A DNA stretch of 64,000 bases from assembly GCF_003991875.1 (NCBI RefSeq), contig NZ_CP031423.1, positions 2,976,001 through 3,040,000 of the forward strand, read 5' to 3'. Of the stretch, positions 34,635 through 44,060 are shown one piece after another. The DNA is from Microbacterium lemovicicum. Its GTDB lineage: Bacteria > Actinomycetota > Actinomycetes > Actinomycetales > Microbacteriaceae. Under the pieces are notes generated by a model. The model ran no database searches. It saw only the letters and a list, made by a program, of their open reading frames with translations, and was not told the DNA's origin. Each line of letters opens with the position of its first letter. The stretch's first letter is position 1. A program made the position numbers and the translations under genes.

Positions 34635-34697
34635 GTCCCCTTGCGAGGACTCCACCTTAGCAGGGTGGTGCACTAGGCCGAACTATGCGACGTCTCC
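34606..34697 (-). tRNA. tRNA-Ser (anticodon GCT)
   Basis: A 92-base tRNA with encoded CCA. Acceptor GGAGACG pairs with CGTCTCC; anticodon stem CCACC/GGTGG with loop CTGCTAA gives GCT; a long class II variable arm (around TCCTCGCAAGGGGA) and T arm GAGGG/CCCTC follow. It decodes AGC/AGU and is the integration target. Confidence 0.96.
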
Positions 34698-35006
34698 ATG
34701 CGCGAGCACCGGAATGCGTCGCGCGACACCCATCATAACCGCTGCGCACCCGAGCGCCGAACGTCGTCGGGATCGGCATCCATTGGACGCGAGTTGCGGA
34801 AATCCACGACGGGATGCCACATCTCGCGTCATATGAACGGCACGCCGTTCGAGCGAATGCGTCAGGGCGGGCAGGTCGTCGGAATTGGCAACCGGTGGAC
34901 GCGAGCTGCGGAAATCCACGACGGGATGCCGCATCTCGCGTCAGGTGGACCTCACGCCACCGGGGCGATGCGTCAGGGCGGTACACCACCCGGCGAACGC
35001 ATCGGG
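34698..35006. repeat. Gene-free region with a 112-base imperfect tandem duplication
   Basis: Two copies, about 34784-34871 and 34896-34982, start TGGACGCGAG and share GCGGAAATCCACGACGGGAT, GCATCTCGCGTCA-like and GCGTCAGGGCGG blocks with substitutions. No reading frame or RNA gene is apparent. It lies between the LCP gene end and the tRNA. Confidence 0.6.
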
Positions 35007-36314
35007 CTAGCGCTGCGGCTGGGTGCAGGTGACCTGGGCGGCCGTGGTGCCGGCGATCGCGCTCGGCAGCTCCACGGAATCGACGGAGGGATCAGCCGGC
35101 GCTGACGCCGTGGCGGACGCCGCGGGGGCGGGCGTCTCCGCACCCGACCCGCCTGTCGGCGTCGGCGTCGGTGTCGGCAGCGGCGCGGCCTCGCCCGTCA
35201 CCTCGACCGCACTCCCCTGGCTGGCTTCGCCGGTCAGGATGAGCGCCTTGTTCTCGGCGAGCGCGGCGAAGAGGGCGTCCGCCGCATCGGTCACCGGGAG
35301 CACCCTGCTCGCACCCGAGCTCGAGTAGTAGGTCGGGTACTGCACGAAGACGATGTCCGAGAACGGCACGCTCCGCAGCGCCATGGCGATCTGCACCATG
35401 CGCGTGGGGTTCGCCAGCCCGGAGCTCAGGATCAGCTGGCCGTTCGACACCTGCTGCATGGCGGTGCCCGCGAAGTTCAGAAGGGTCGCCGGGTTGCCGA
35501 GCACCGACTGGCTCTGCAGCTTGCGCACGAGCGACGACATGAACTGCTGCTGGTTCGAGATGCGTCCGAGGTCGGAGCCGTCGCCGATGCCGTGGCGGAT
35601 GCGCAGGAACTGCAGCGCCTCCGCGCCCTGCAGCGTGTGCGTGCCCGCGGTGAGATTCAGGCCGGTGTAGCCGTCGGAGATGTCGCCGGCGACGCAGACG
35701 TCCACTCCCCCGACGGCGTCGGACAGGTTGATGACACCGGTCCAGCGGATCGCGGCGGCGTACTGGATCTGCGTACCCGTGAGCTTCTCCACCGTGTCGA
35801 CGGTGCACGACAGCCCGCCGTTCGCGTACGAGGCGTTGAGCATCGCCGACGACTCCGCCCGGTACGTGCGGCCGTCGGGGCCGGTGCACTCCGGGAGCGA
35901 CACCATCATGTCGCGCGGGATCGACACCACCGTCACCCGCCTCGGGCTGTCGCTGATGCGCACGAGCATCGTCACGTCGTTGCGCTCGCCGTCGGTGTCG
36001 CCGGCCTGGCAGGCGCCCGAGAGCGCGGCGTTCGGCCCCTCGCACGAGTCGGTGCCGACGAGCAGCATCGTGACGTCGCCCTCGATCTCGCCGATGGTCG
36101 GCGGCGGGAGCTCGTCCTCGTCGCCGATCTGCACGGAGCTCGCCGAGATGAGGTCGGCCGCATTCCACAGGGCGAATGCCCCGACGCCGCCGATCGAGAC
36201 GATGAGCACGGCCGCGACCACTCCCATCGCCAGCAGCAGACGCGTCAGCGGTCGCGAACGCGGCGCACGTCCGTGCTGCGCGAGCGGAGGCCGCCGGTCA
36301 GGGGCGCCGGTCAT
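35007..36314 (-). CDS. LytR-CpsA-Psr (LCP) family cell-wall glycopolymer ligase
   Basis: A 435-residue protein: cytoplasmic tail, one transmembrane helix (LLLAMGVVAAVLIVSIGGVG), then the extracellular LCP domain with LLVGTDSCEG, ERNDVTMLVRISDSPRRVTV, SIPRDMMVSLP, GVINLSDAVGGVDVCV and FLRIRHGIGDGSDLGRISNQQ (catalytic Arg and Asp). The C-terminus is a Pro/Thr-rich linker and LPSAIAGTTAAQVTC tail. LCP enzymes attach teichoic-like polymers or arabinogalactan to peptidoglycan. It has a tandem paralogue at 36387. Confidence 0.94.
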   Translation of the reverse strand: MTGAPDRRPPLAQHGRAPRSRPLTRLLLAMGVVAAVLIVSIGGVGAFALWNAADLISASSVQIGDEDELPPPTIGEIEGDVTMLLVGTDSCEGPNAALSGACQAGDTDGERNDVTMLVRISDSPRRVTVVSIPRDMMVSLPECTGPDGRTYRAESSAMLNASYANGGLSCTVDTVEKLTGTQIQYAAAIRWTGVINLSDAVGGVDVCVAGDISDGYTGLNLTAGTHTLQGAEALQFLRIRHGIGDGSDLGRISNQQQFMSSLVRKLQSQSVLGNPATLLNFAGTAMQQVSNGQLILSSGLANPTRMVQIAMALRSVPFSDIVFVQYPTYYSSSGASRVLPVTDAADALFAALAENKALILTGEASQGSAVEVTGEAAPLPTPTPTPTGGSGAETPAPAASATASAPADPSVDSVELPSAIAGTTAAQVTCTQPQR

Positions 36315-36386
36315 GCTTCATCCCTTCCGCTGCGAGCGCTCGACGACACGAGAAGCGGATGCCGCGGCATCCGCTCATCGGCAAGG

Positions 36387-37664
36387 TCAGCCGTCCGCTC
36401 GGAGATTGCCGGCGGAGCAGGTGGCCTGCGCCGCCGTGGTGCCGGGGATCGACGAGTTCAGTTCGACCGCGGACTCGCTCGGTGCGGGCGTGGCACCCGG
36501 GTCGGCGGACTCGACGGGGGCGGGCGTGACCTCGGTGCCGGGGTCGGCGGCGATGACGCCCCCCGTGCTGTCCGGATCGCTCGTCGGCACGATCGGCTGG
36601 TTGGCGGCGAGCGCCGCCCACAGCTGATCGGCCGCCTCGTAGTTCGGCACCACGCGGTTCGAGTCGGACGGGTCGTCGTAGACGGGGTACTGCAGGAAGA
36701 CGATCTCGTCGAACGGCACGCTCTTCACGGCGAGCGCGATCTGCACGAGGGTCAGCGGGTTGGCCAGGCTCTGGCTCGGCGTCACGTTCTCGACGGCCGT
36801 GGTGGCCAGCTTGTAGAGCAGCGCGGGGTTGGACAGCACGTCCTCGCCGACCAGCTTGTGCGCCAGGCGCGACATGTACTGCTGCTGGTTCGAGATGCGC
36901 GCGAGGTCGCTGCCGTTCTCGAGTCCGTGGCGCGTCCGCAGGAACTGCAGGGCGTCGATGCCCTGCACGTTGCGCATGCCGGCGGGCCAGTCGATGCCGG
37001 TGTAGGAGTCGCGGATGCCGCCGTTGCCGATGCAGACCTCGACACCGCCGATCGCGTCGGTGATGTTGATGACGCCGCCGAAATTGACCTTCGCGGCGAA
37101 CGGGATGCTGAGACCGCTGAGCTCGGACACGGTCTTCACGGCGCACGACAGCCCGCCGTACGTGAAGGCGGAGTTGATCTGGCCCTTGCTGATGCCGCCG
37201 GCCTCGGAGCCGTCGGCGTTCGTGCAGACGGGGATCTCGGTCATGAGGTCGCGGGGGAAGGAGATGACCGTCACGCGCCGCGGGTTGTCGGAGATGTGGA
37301 CGAGCAGGTTGACGTCGTTCAGCTCGCCACCCGCGTCGGCGCCGGTGCAGCGGTCGCCGAAGTAGTCGGCGAATTCGGGCAGGCATTCGTCGGTGCCGGC
37401 GATGAAGAGGTTGACTCCGCCTTCGATCGCGCCGATGTCGGGCGGAACGGAATCCTGACCCTCGAGCGCGACGGCCTCGTCGGTGAAGCTGGCGGTGAGG
37501 TCGTAGGCCGCGTAGGCGGTGACGCCTGCACCCGCGACGAGGACGACGGCGAGCATGACGCCGAGGAGCTTCAGCAGCTGGCCGAACGGGCTCGGCGAGG
37601 TGAGCGCACCGTGGCGCGCGACCGTGCGGCGGCCGCGCGGTGCGGGCGGGTTCGTCGGGCTCAC
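36387..37664 (-). CDS. LytR-CpsA-Psr (LCP) family protein, second copy
   Basis: A 425-residue paralogue of the preceding protein: membrane helix LLGVMLAVVLVAGAGVTAYA, then ELNDVNLLVHISDNPRRVTV, SFPRDLMTEIP, GVINITDAIGGVEVCI and FLRTRHGLENGSDLARISNQQ. The C-terminal tail SSIPGTTAAQATC matches the first copy and may be a functional end. GTG 37664 follows GAGAGGACAC. Both genes read the same way with a 72-base gap. Confidence 0.94.
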   Translation of the reverse strand: MSPTNPPAPRGRRTVARHGALTSPSPFGQLLKLLGVMLAVVLVAGAGVTAYAAYDLTASFTDEAVALEGQDSVPPDIGAIEGGVNLFIAGTDECLPEFADYFGDRCTGADAGGELNDVNLLVHISDNPRRVTVISFPRDLMTEIPVCTNADGSEAGGISKGQINSAFTYGGLSCAVKTVSELSGLSIPFAAKVNFGGVINITDAIGGVEVCIGNGGIRDSYTGIDWPAGMRNVQGIDALQFLRTRHGLENGSDLARISNQQQYMSRLAHKLVGEDVLSNPALLYKLATTAVENVTPSQSLANPLTLVQIALAVKSVPFDEIVFLQYPVYDDPSDSNRVVPNYEAADQLWAALAANQPIVPTSDPDSTGGVIAADPGTEVTPAPVESADPGATPAPSESAVELNSSIPGTTAAQATCSAGNLRADG

Positions 37665-37721
37665 TCGTGTCCTCTCGGCAGAACGTCTACGGGCACGATC
37701 GGGGCACACTCCTCGCCAGGG

Positions 37722-37806
37722 CGGAGGGTGTGGGATTCGAACCCACGGGACATTGCTGCCCACTGGTTTTCAAGACCAGGTCCATCGGCCGCTCGGACAA
37801 CCCTCC
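37722..37806 (-). tRNA. tRNA-Ser (anticodon TGA)
   Basis: An 85-base class II tRNA without encoded CCA. Acceptor GGAGGGT pairs with ACCCTCC; anticodon loop CTTGAAA gives TGA; long variable arm, T loop TTCGAAT. It decodes UCA-type serine codons. Confidence 0.95.
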
Positions 37807-37921
37807 CGGCGGAGCGCCCCGAGCGGGGGCGTCATCCGTCGACAGAGGCCGAGTCTAGTAGACGGGCCATCGCGACCATTGTCGCGAACACGGCTGAGGA
37901 GGTGCTGAACGACCCGCGGGG

Positions 37922-38839
37922 TCAGAGGGTGCGGAGCACCGCGGCGACGCCACCCTCCGTCACCGACGTGGTGCGCTCGCCCGCGGCATCCCGCACCTCC
38001 TGCGGACCCTGCGCCATGGCGACCGCGCGCCCGCCGTGCGACAGCGCCCATGCGAACATGCCCATGTCGTTGCGGCCGTCGCCGAACACGATCACCCGCT
38101 CGGGCGGCACCCCGAGCAGCCCGCGCACCCGTTCGAGCGCGGTGCCCTTGTCGACGCCCATGGGGGCGATGTCGAGCCAGGCGGTCCAGCCGATGGCGTA
38201 CGAGACCTGGTTGAGCCCGATGTCGCCCACGAGTGCGAGGAAGTCCTCCTCGCTGTGGTCGGGCGCGACGACGACGACTCTGCTGACCGGATGCTGCGCC
38301 AGCTCCTCGAACGCGACCTCGCGTGCCTCGGAGAGGTTCCAGTCGTGCATCGACTCGGTGTAGAGGCGCACCCCGTCCTCGAGCTCGACCATGAAGTGCG
38401 CCTCGGGCAGGTGCGTGCGCAGCAGCTCGAGCACCGTGCGCGGGTCGAAGGTCTCGGTGTGGAACCGGACGTAGGACGCGGCGCCGGCGGCATCCGTCTG
38501 CCGCTTCAGCACGACCGCGCCGTTCGAGCACACGACGTACTCGGGCTCGATCTCGAGCAGCCGCTGGATGTGCTGCGTGCCGCTCCAGCTGCGCCCGGTG
38601 GCGAGCATGACCTCGTGGCCTGCGGCGTGCGCGGCGGCCACGGCGTCGATGATGCCGGGGCTCAGCGTCTCGTCCTCGAGGAGGACGGTGCCGTCGATGT
38701 CGAGGGCGATGAGCATGCGCTCCGCGGCGCCGGGAGCCGCGGCACCCTGGGCGATCTCCTCCACCAGCTCCGCGGCATCCTCCTGCGGGGAGACGTCGAT
38801 CGTTCCGGTGTCGGGCATGCCGGCATCGTCGGGGGTCAC
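37922..38839 (-). CDS. HAD-superfamily hydrolase, Cof/IIB type
   Basis: A 305-residue phosphatase. Motif I is [14 protein letters not shown] (nucleophile Asp and second Asp), motif II GRSWSGT, and motif [16 protein letters not shown], with the IIB cap between. Start GTG 38839 overlaps the serS stop (GTGA), so it is co-translated with serS. Cof-type enzymes dephosphorylate sugar phosphates and flavin or pyridoxal phosphates; the substrate here is not inferable. Confidence 0.92.
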   Translation of the reverse strand: MTPDDAGMPDTGTIDVSPQEDAAELVEEIAQGAAAPGAAERMLIALDIDGTVLLEDETLSPGIIDAVAAAHAAGHEVMLATGRSWSGTQHIQRLLEIEPEYVVCSNGAVVLKRQTDAAGAASYVRFHTETFDPRTVLELLRTHLPEAHFMVELEDGVRLYTESMHDWNLSEAREVAFEELAQHPVSRVVVVAPDHSEEDFLALVGDIGLNQVSYAIGWTAWLDIAPMGVDKGTALERVRGLLGVPPERVIVFGDGRNDMGMFAWALSHGGRAVAMAQGPQEVRDAAGERTTSVTEGGVAAVLRTL

Positions 38840-40119
38840 GCGATGGGCTCCAGCACGTCGAGTCCGCCGAGGAACGGCCGCAGCACCTCGGGCACCGTCA
38901 CCGAGCCGTCGGCCCGCTGATGCGTCTCGAGGAGGGCGACGATCCACCGGGTCGTCGCGAGGGTGCCGTTGAGCGTGGCGACCGGTGTCGGCTTCGCCGG
39001 AGCGGCGCCCGCCTCGACGGCCGGCCGGTGGCGGATGTCGAGCCGGCGCGCCTGGTACGTGGTGCAGTTGCTCGTGCTGGTCAGCTCGCGGTAGGCATCC
39101 TGCGTGGGCACCCAGGCCTCGACGTCGTACTTGCGGGCAGCGCTGGAGCCGAGGTCGCCCGCCGCCACGTCGATGACACGGTACGACAGGCCGAGGTCCT
39201 GGAGCATCTGCTCCTGGAGGCCGACGAGGCGCAGGTGCTCCTCCTCCGCCGCCTCGGGCGTCGTGTAGACGAACATCTCGAGCTTGTTGAACTGGTGCAC
39301 GCGGATGATGCCGCGGGTGTCCTTGCCGTACGAGCCCGCCTCGCTGCGGTAGCAGGTCGACCAGCCGGCGTAGCGCTTGGGGCCGTTCGCCACATCGAGG
39401 ATCTCGCCCATGTGGTAGCCGGCGAGCGGCACCTCGCTCGTGCCGACGAGGTACATGTCCTGATCCTCGAGGTGGTAGACCTCGGCCGAGTGCTTGCCGA
39501 GGAACCCGGTGCCCTGCATGACCTCCGGACGCACGAGCGTCGGCGGGATCATCGGAGTGAAGCCGGCCTGCAGGGCACGGTCGAGGGCGAGGTTCATCAG
39601 CGCGATCTCGAGGCGCGCGCCGATGCCGGTGAGGAAGTAGAAGCGGCTGCCCGACACCTTGGTGCCGCGCTCCATGTCGATCGCGCCGAGCAGCTCGCCG
39701 AGCTCCAGGTGGTCGCGGGGCGTGAAGTCGAACGCCGGCGGCTCGCCGTGGGTGCGGAGCGTGATGAAGTCGTCCTCGCCGCCGGCGGGCACGCCCTCGA
39801 TGACGATGTTCTCGATCTCGGCCATGGCCGCGGTCGCGACATCCTCCGCGGCGGTCACCGCGTGCTGCGCCTGCTTGACCTGCTCGCTGAGCTCCTTGGC
39901 CGCTGCGACGAGCGCGGGCTTGTCGTCCTTGGACGCCTTCGCGACCGTCTTGCCGTGCGCGTTCTGCGCCGCGCGCAGCTCTTCGAACGCGGTGATGGCG
40001 GCCCGGCGGTCGCGGTCGGCGGCGATGGCCGCGTCGACGGTCTCGGGAGACAGGCCGCGGGCGATCTGGGACTCGCGAACGATCTCGGGCGTGTCGCGCA
40101 GGAGCAGTGGATCGATCAC
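38836..40119 (-). CDS. serS: Seryl-tRNA synthetase
   Basis: A 427-residue class II synthetase: N-terminal coiled-coil tRNA arm (residues 30-105), catalytic core with [14 protein letters not shown], the [15 protein letters not shown] loop, [20 protein letters not shown] (motif 2) and [15 protein letters not shown] (motif 3). GTG 40119 has TAGAAT exactly six bases upstream, a leaderless promoter. It lies close to two tRNA-Ser genes, so enzyme and substrates are neighbours. Confidence 0.97.
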   Translation of the reverse strand: MIDPLLLRDTPEIVRESQIARGLSPETVDAAIAADRDRRAAITAFEELRAAQNAHGKTVAKASKDDKPALVAAAKELSEQVKQAQHAVTAAEDVATAAMAEIENIVIEGVPAGGEDDFITLRTHGEPPAFDFTPRDHLELGELLGAIDMERGTKVSGSRFYFLTGIGARLEIALMNLALDRALQAGFTPMIPPTLVRPEVMQGTGFLGKHSAEVYHLEDQDMYLVGTSEVPLAGYHMGEILDVANGPKRYAGWSTCYRSEAGSYGKDTRGIIRVHQFNKLEMFVYTTPEAAEEEHLRLVGLQEQMLQDLGLSYRVIDVAAGDLGSSAARKYDVEAWVPTQDAYRELTSTSNCTTYQARRLDIRHRPAVEAGAAPAKPTPVATLNGTLATTRWIVALLETHQRADGSVTVPEVLRPFLGGLDVLEPIA

Positions 40120-40215
40120 CCTTCGATTCTATGGGCGGGATGCCGCGGCCCGCCGCGCCGCGGGCCGCCCAGCGCTCTCAGGGAAGCCCCGGAACGGCGG
40201 CCATAAGGTGTACCC

Positions 40216-41256
40216 ATGGCGAACGGTCCCGACGACGTGTCGGCCGATCGCGTGCCTCCCGCCGATGTCGAGCCGCCGCTGCGTCGCGCCGCCCTCGTCT
40301 ACAACCCGATCAAGGTCGACGCGGAGCAGCTGCGCTCCGCGGTCACGCGCCTGTCGGCCGAGGCGGGCTGGGACGAGCCGCTCTTCTTCGAGACCACGGT
40401 CGAGGACCTCGGGGACGGGGTCACCCGCCGGGCCCTCGCCGAGAAGGTCGATGCGGTGCTCGTCGCCGGCGGTGACGGGACGGTGCGGGCCGTGTCGGAG
40501 GCCGTGTGCGGGTCCGACGTGCCGCTCACGATCGTGCCGAGCGGCACCGGAAACCTCCTGGCCCGCAACCTCTTCCTGCCGCTCGGCGACCCCGAGACGA
40601 TGATCCGCGCCACGTTCGAGGGCGACCACCTGCCCATCGACGTGGGCTTCGCCGCCCTCCAGCGCTCGGACGGCAGCTCCATCGAGCACGCCTTCGTCGT
40701 GATGGGCGGCATGGGGCTCGACGCCGCGATGATCGCCAACACCAGCGGCGACCTCAAGAAGAAGGTCGGCTGGATCGCCTACGTCGACGGCGCGGCGCGC
40801 TCCCTCGCGAAGGCCACGCCGTTTCGGATCATGTACCAGATCCCCGGCCGCAAGCTCCACTCGGCCCGCGTGCAGAGCATCCTCGTGGCCAACTGCGGAT
40901 CGCTGCCCGCCGGCCTCGAGCTCATCCCCGGTGCGTCCGTCTCGGACGGCGAGCTCGACGTCGCCATCTTCGCGCCGAAGAACTTCTTCGGATGGTTCCT
41001 CGTCTGGCGCCGCGTCGCGTGGGACAACAGCTTCCTGCGCCGCTTCCGCGCCGGCCGTCAGGTGCTGGCGCTGCGGACGCGGGACAGCACCGTCATCTAC
41101 TCCCGAGGCCAGGGCATCGAGCTGCAGGCCGAGAGCGCGCAGGCGGTGCAGCTCGACGGCGACGAGTTCGGCGAGGCGACACGCATCCGCGTGCGTCTCG
41201 TCGCCGGCGGCATCATCGCCGCCCTGCCCGCCGGTCACGACACCTCCCGTCTCTGA
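40216..41256 (+). CDS. Diacylglycerol/lipid kinase family protein
   Basis: A 346-residue protein with the DAGK catalytic fold: VYNPIKVD at the start, VAGGDGTVRAVSEA (nucleotide-binding GGDGT), PSGTGNLLARNLFLPLG, and the C-terminal QLDGDEFGEATRIRVRL. It phosphorylates a lipid such as diacylglycerol, perhaps for phospholipid or phosphatidylinositol-mannoside recycling. ATG 40216 has TAAGGT six bases upstream (leaderless). It is divergent from serS across 96 bases. Confidence 0.92.
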   Translation: MANGPDDVSADRVPPADVEPPLRRAALVYNPIKVDAEQLRSAVTRLSAEAGWDEPLFFETTVEDLGDGVTRRALAEKVDAVLVAGGDGTVRAVSEAVCGSDVPLTIVPSGTGNLLARNLFLPLGDPETMIRATFEGDHLPIDVGFAALQRSDGSSIEHAFVVMGGMGLDAAMIANTSGDLKKKVGWIAYVDGAARSLAKATPFRIMYQIPGRKLHSARVQSILVANCGSLPAGLELIPGASVSDGELDVAIFAPKNFFGWFLVWRRVAWDNSFLRRFRAGRQVLALRTRDSTVIYSRGQGIELQAESAQAVQLDGDEFGEATRIRVRLVAGGIIAALPAGHDTSRL

Positions 41257-41553
41257 TCCGGGCGCCCGTTCCTGGCTCTCGAGCCGCGGGGCGCTCCCGG
41301 GGACGACTTTCGTCGTCGCCGCCGTGTCCGCCGCGACGAAAGGCGTCCCCGATACTGGCGGCTCCGGCCCGGGGCGAGGTGGGCGGGCGAGGTGGGCGGG
41401 CTGGGTGGGCGGCGAGATGGGGGTGGTGGGCGGGCGAGGCGAGCGGGGAGGGGTCGGCGCGCGGGTCCTCCACAGGCCCAGGTCACGATGCGAAGCCCCC
41501 GCTGCGGTCGGTGTCGCGCCCGCGGGCGAAGCGGATTCGGCGAACGTCAGGGG
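41257..41553. other. Spacer with a strongly G-rich tract
   Basis: From about 41370 to 41455 the plus strand holds repeated GGTGGGCGGGC-like units with many G3-G5 runs, able to form a G-quadruplex. No gene is visible. Confidence 0.5.
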
Positions 41554-42489
41554 ATGTCGCGACCTGCACCGCTGCCGAATGGACTGCCCACCGCGTTCAC
41601 CACCCGAGACGCCCTCGCCGCCGGGGTGTCTCGGGAGCGCCTGAGGCGTGCGGATCTGCGCGCTCCGCGCTGGGGCGTCAGGACGACGACGGATGCCGCA
41701 TCCCTCGCCGGTCTGCCGCCGTGGGAGGCTGCGGAGACACGCCATCTCGAAGCCGCCGCGTCAGAGCGGTTACGGCTCGGTGGCCGCGCGTGCTTCAGCC
41801 ACGTGACCGCCGCGATCGTGCACGGCATGCCGCTCCGATCCGAGCGGCTGCATCCGGCGACTCTGCATGTGAGTGTGCGGATCGAGGCGGCCGATGCCCG
41901 GCGCCGTCGCACAGGCGTCGTGGTCCACCCCACCCTGGGCGGTGGCGATGTTCTGCTCGTTCGGGGGCTGCCCGTCACCTCAGCACTGCAGACCTGGGCC
42001 GACCTCTCCTCGATTCTCGGCCTGGACGAGCTGATCGAGATCGGCGATTGGCTCGTGCAGCGGCAGCACCCGCTGGCGTCCATCGACGACCTCAGGCTCG
42101 CCGTCGTGCGACACGCGGGACGCCATGGGGTTCCGCGACTTCGAGCCGCTCTCGAGCTCGTGCGCCCGCGGACCGACTCGCTCCGCGAGACGCAGGTCAG
42201 GCTGATCCTGGTGCGTGCTGGACTCCCGGAGCCGGTGGTGAACGCGTCCGTGCGCGACCGCGTGGGGCGGCACGTCAAGTGGGGCGATCTCGTCTATGAA
42301 CGCGAGCGCGTGCTGGTGGAGTACGACGGCGGGCAGCATCGCACCGACGAGCGCCAGTACGCGAAGGACGCCGACGACATCGAACGCCTCGTCCTCGACG
42401 GGTGGGTGATCGTCCGTCTGCGCAAGGAGCACCTGCGCGCGCCCGATGCCATCGCCGCGCGGGTCCGCGCCGCCCTGCAGCGCCGATGA
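41554..42489 (+). CDS. AbiEi-like N-terminus fused to DUF559 nuclease-like domain
   Basis: A 311-residue protein. The first 100 residues match the winged-helix start of AbiEi-type antitoxins (FTTRDALAAGVSRERLRRAD, HVTAAIVHGMP). The last 90 have the DUF559/very-short-patch-repair nuclease fold: WGDLVYERERVLVEYDGGQH, then DERQYAKDADDIERLVLDGW and VIVRLRKEHL. The Asp/Glu-x-Asp cluster could bind metal. No partner toxin is adjacent, so it is an orphan. Common in Microbacteriaceae; function unproven. Confidence 0.75.
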   Translation: MSRPAPLPNGLPTAFTTRDALAAGVSRERLRRADLRAPRWGVRTTTDAASLAGLPPWEAAETRHLEAAASERLRLGGRACFSHVTAAIVHGMPLRSERLHPATLHVSVRIEAADARRRRTGVVVHPTLGGGDVLLVRGLPVTSALQTWADLSSILGLDELIEIGDWLVQRQHPLASIDDLRLAVVRHAGRHGVPRLRAALELVRPRTDSLRETQVRLILVRAGLPEPVVNASVRDRVGRHVKWGDLVYERERVLVEYDGGQHRTDERQYAKDADDIERLVLDGWVIVRLRKEHLRAPDAIAARVRAALQRR

Positions 42490-42637
42490 GTACCTGCAGT
42501 CGAGTGAAGCTGCGGACGACTTTCGTCGGCCCAGCGGAGTCGCGGCCGACATAATTCGTCCCCAGCGCTTCGAGGCGGGAAGTGCGCGAAGCTGTCAAGC
42601 CCGCGCCGACGTCGGCGGCGCTCGGCAGGATGTCCGC

Positions 42638-43993
42638 ATGACGAGTCCGTCCATCGTGTGGTTCCGTGACGACCTCCGGCTCGCCGACCACCCCGCCCTG
42701 CGCGCCGCCCTCGACCGCGACGAGCCGGTGATCGGGCTGTACGTGCTCGACGACGAGAGCCCCGGCATCCGTCCCCTCGGCGGCGCCGCCCGCTGGTGGC
42801 TGCACCACTCGCTCACCTCACTGGCGGAGCGGCTGCGCGAGCGCGGGTCGACGCTGGTGCTGCGCCGGGGGCCCGCCGAGAAGGTCGTCGCCGAGCTGGC
42901 GCGGGATGCGGGAGCGGGAGCCGTGTTCTGGAACCGTCGCTACGGTCAGCCCGAGCGCGATATCGACGCGGCGCTGAAGACCGCGCTGCGCGACGACGGC
43001 CTGACGGCGCAGTCCTTCGCCGCGTCCGTGCTGTTCGAGCCGTGGACGGTCGCGACCGGATCGGGCACTCCGTATTCCGTCTACACCCCGTTCTGGCGCG
43101 CATGCCTCGCGCTGCCGACGCCCCGCGAGCCCCTCCCGGAGCCGCTGTCGATCCCCGGCGTCTCGAAGGCTCCGCCCTCGGACGACCTGGAGTCGTGGGA
43201 GCTGCTGCCGCAGCACCCGGATTGGGCGGCCGGTCTGCGCGAGATGTGGGAGCCGGGCGAGCCCGCGGCGCGTCGCCGTCTGCACGAGTTCCTGACCGAG
43301 GACAGCTCGTCGTACGAGGCCGCCCGCAACACCCCGTCGGCCGGGGCGACCTCGCTGCTGTCGCCGCGGCTGCGCTGGGGCGAGCTGAGCCCGCACACGA
43401 TCTGGCACGAGTCGGTGCAGGCCGGTGTCGGCGGCATGTTCCTGTCGGAGCTCGGATGGCGCGAGTTCGCGTGGCACACCCTGTTCCACTTCCCCGATCT
43501 CGCGACGAAGAACCTGCGCCGCGACTTCGACGCGTTCCCGTGGCCGACGCCGGATCCGGAGCACCTCTCCGCGTGGCAGCAGGGCCGCACCGGCTTCGCC
43601 ATCGTCGACGCCGGCATGCGGGAGCTCTGGCAGACCGGCTACATGCACAACCGCGTGCGCATGGTGACGGCGTCGTTCCTGATCAAGAACCTTCTGATCG
43701 ACTGGCGCATCGGCGAGGAGTGGTTCTGGGACACGCTCGTCGACGCCGACGGCGCCAGCAACTCGTTCAACTGGCAGTGGGTCGCGGGCTCGGGCGCCGA
43801 TGCGGCCCCGTACTTCCGCATCTTCAACCCCGAGCTGCAGGCGAAGAAGTTCGATCCGGCGTCGCGCTACATCGCCGAGTGGGCACCCGATCACGTCTCC
43901 GACTCGCCTCCGCCGCAGATCGTCGATCTCGGCGAGACGCGGAAGGCGGCGCTGCAGGCGTACGAGGCCGTGAAGGGCGCGTCGCGGCGCTGA
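42638..43993 (+). CDS. phr: Deoxyribodipyrimidine photolyase (CPD class I)
   Basis: A 451-residue photolyase: N-terminal antenna domain (IVWFRDDLRLADHPALRAAL), FAD-binding C-terminal domain with SPRLRWGELSPHTIW, LGWREFAWHTLFHFPDL, the TGYMHNRVRMVTASFLIK block and NWQWVAGSGADAAPYFRIFNP. It repairs cyclobutane dimers using blue light. CAGGAT lies six bases before the ATG, resembling a leaderless -10. A second, unrelated photolyase is at 58755. Confidence 0.96.
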   Translation: MTSPSIVWFRDDLRLADHPALRAALDRDEPVIGLYVLDDESPGIRPLGGAARWWLHHSLTSLAERLRERGSTLVLRRGPAEKVVAELARDAGAGAVFWNRRYGQPERDIDAALKTALRDDGLTAQSFAASVLFEPWTVATGSGTPYSVYTPFWRACLALPTPREPLPEPLSIPGVSKAPPSDDLESWELLPQHPDWAAGLREMWEPGEPAARRRLHEFLTEDSSSYEAARNTPSAGATSLLSPRLRWGELSPHTIWHESVQAGVGGMFLSELGWREFAWHTLFHFPDLATKNLRRDFDAFPWPTPDPEHLSAWQQGRTGFAIVDAGMRELWQTGYMHNRVRMVTASFLIKNLLIDWRIGEEWFWDTLVDADGASNSFNWQWVAGSGADAAPYFRIFNPELQAKKFDPASRYIAEWAPDHVSDSPPPQIVDLGETRKAALQAYEAVKGASRR

Positions 43994-44060
43994 GCCGGTC
44001 GAGCAGGTGTTCTCGCAGCTCCGAGGAATGCCGTGAGGCGCGGAGCGGTTGCCTTCAGGG

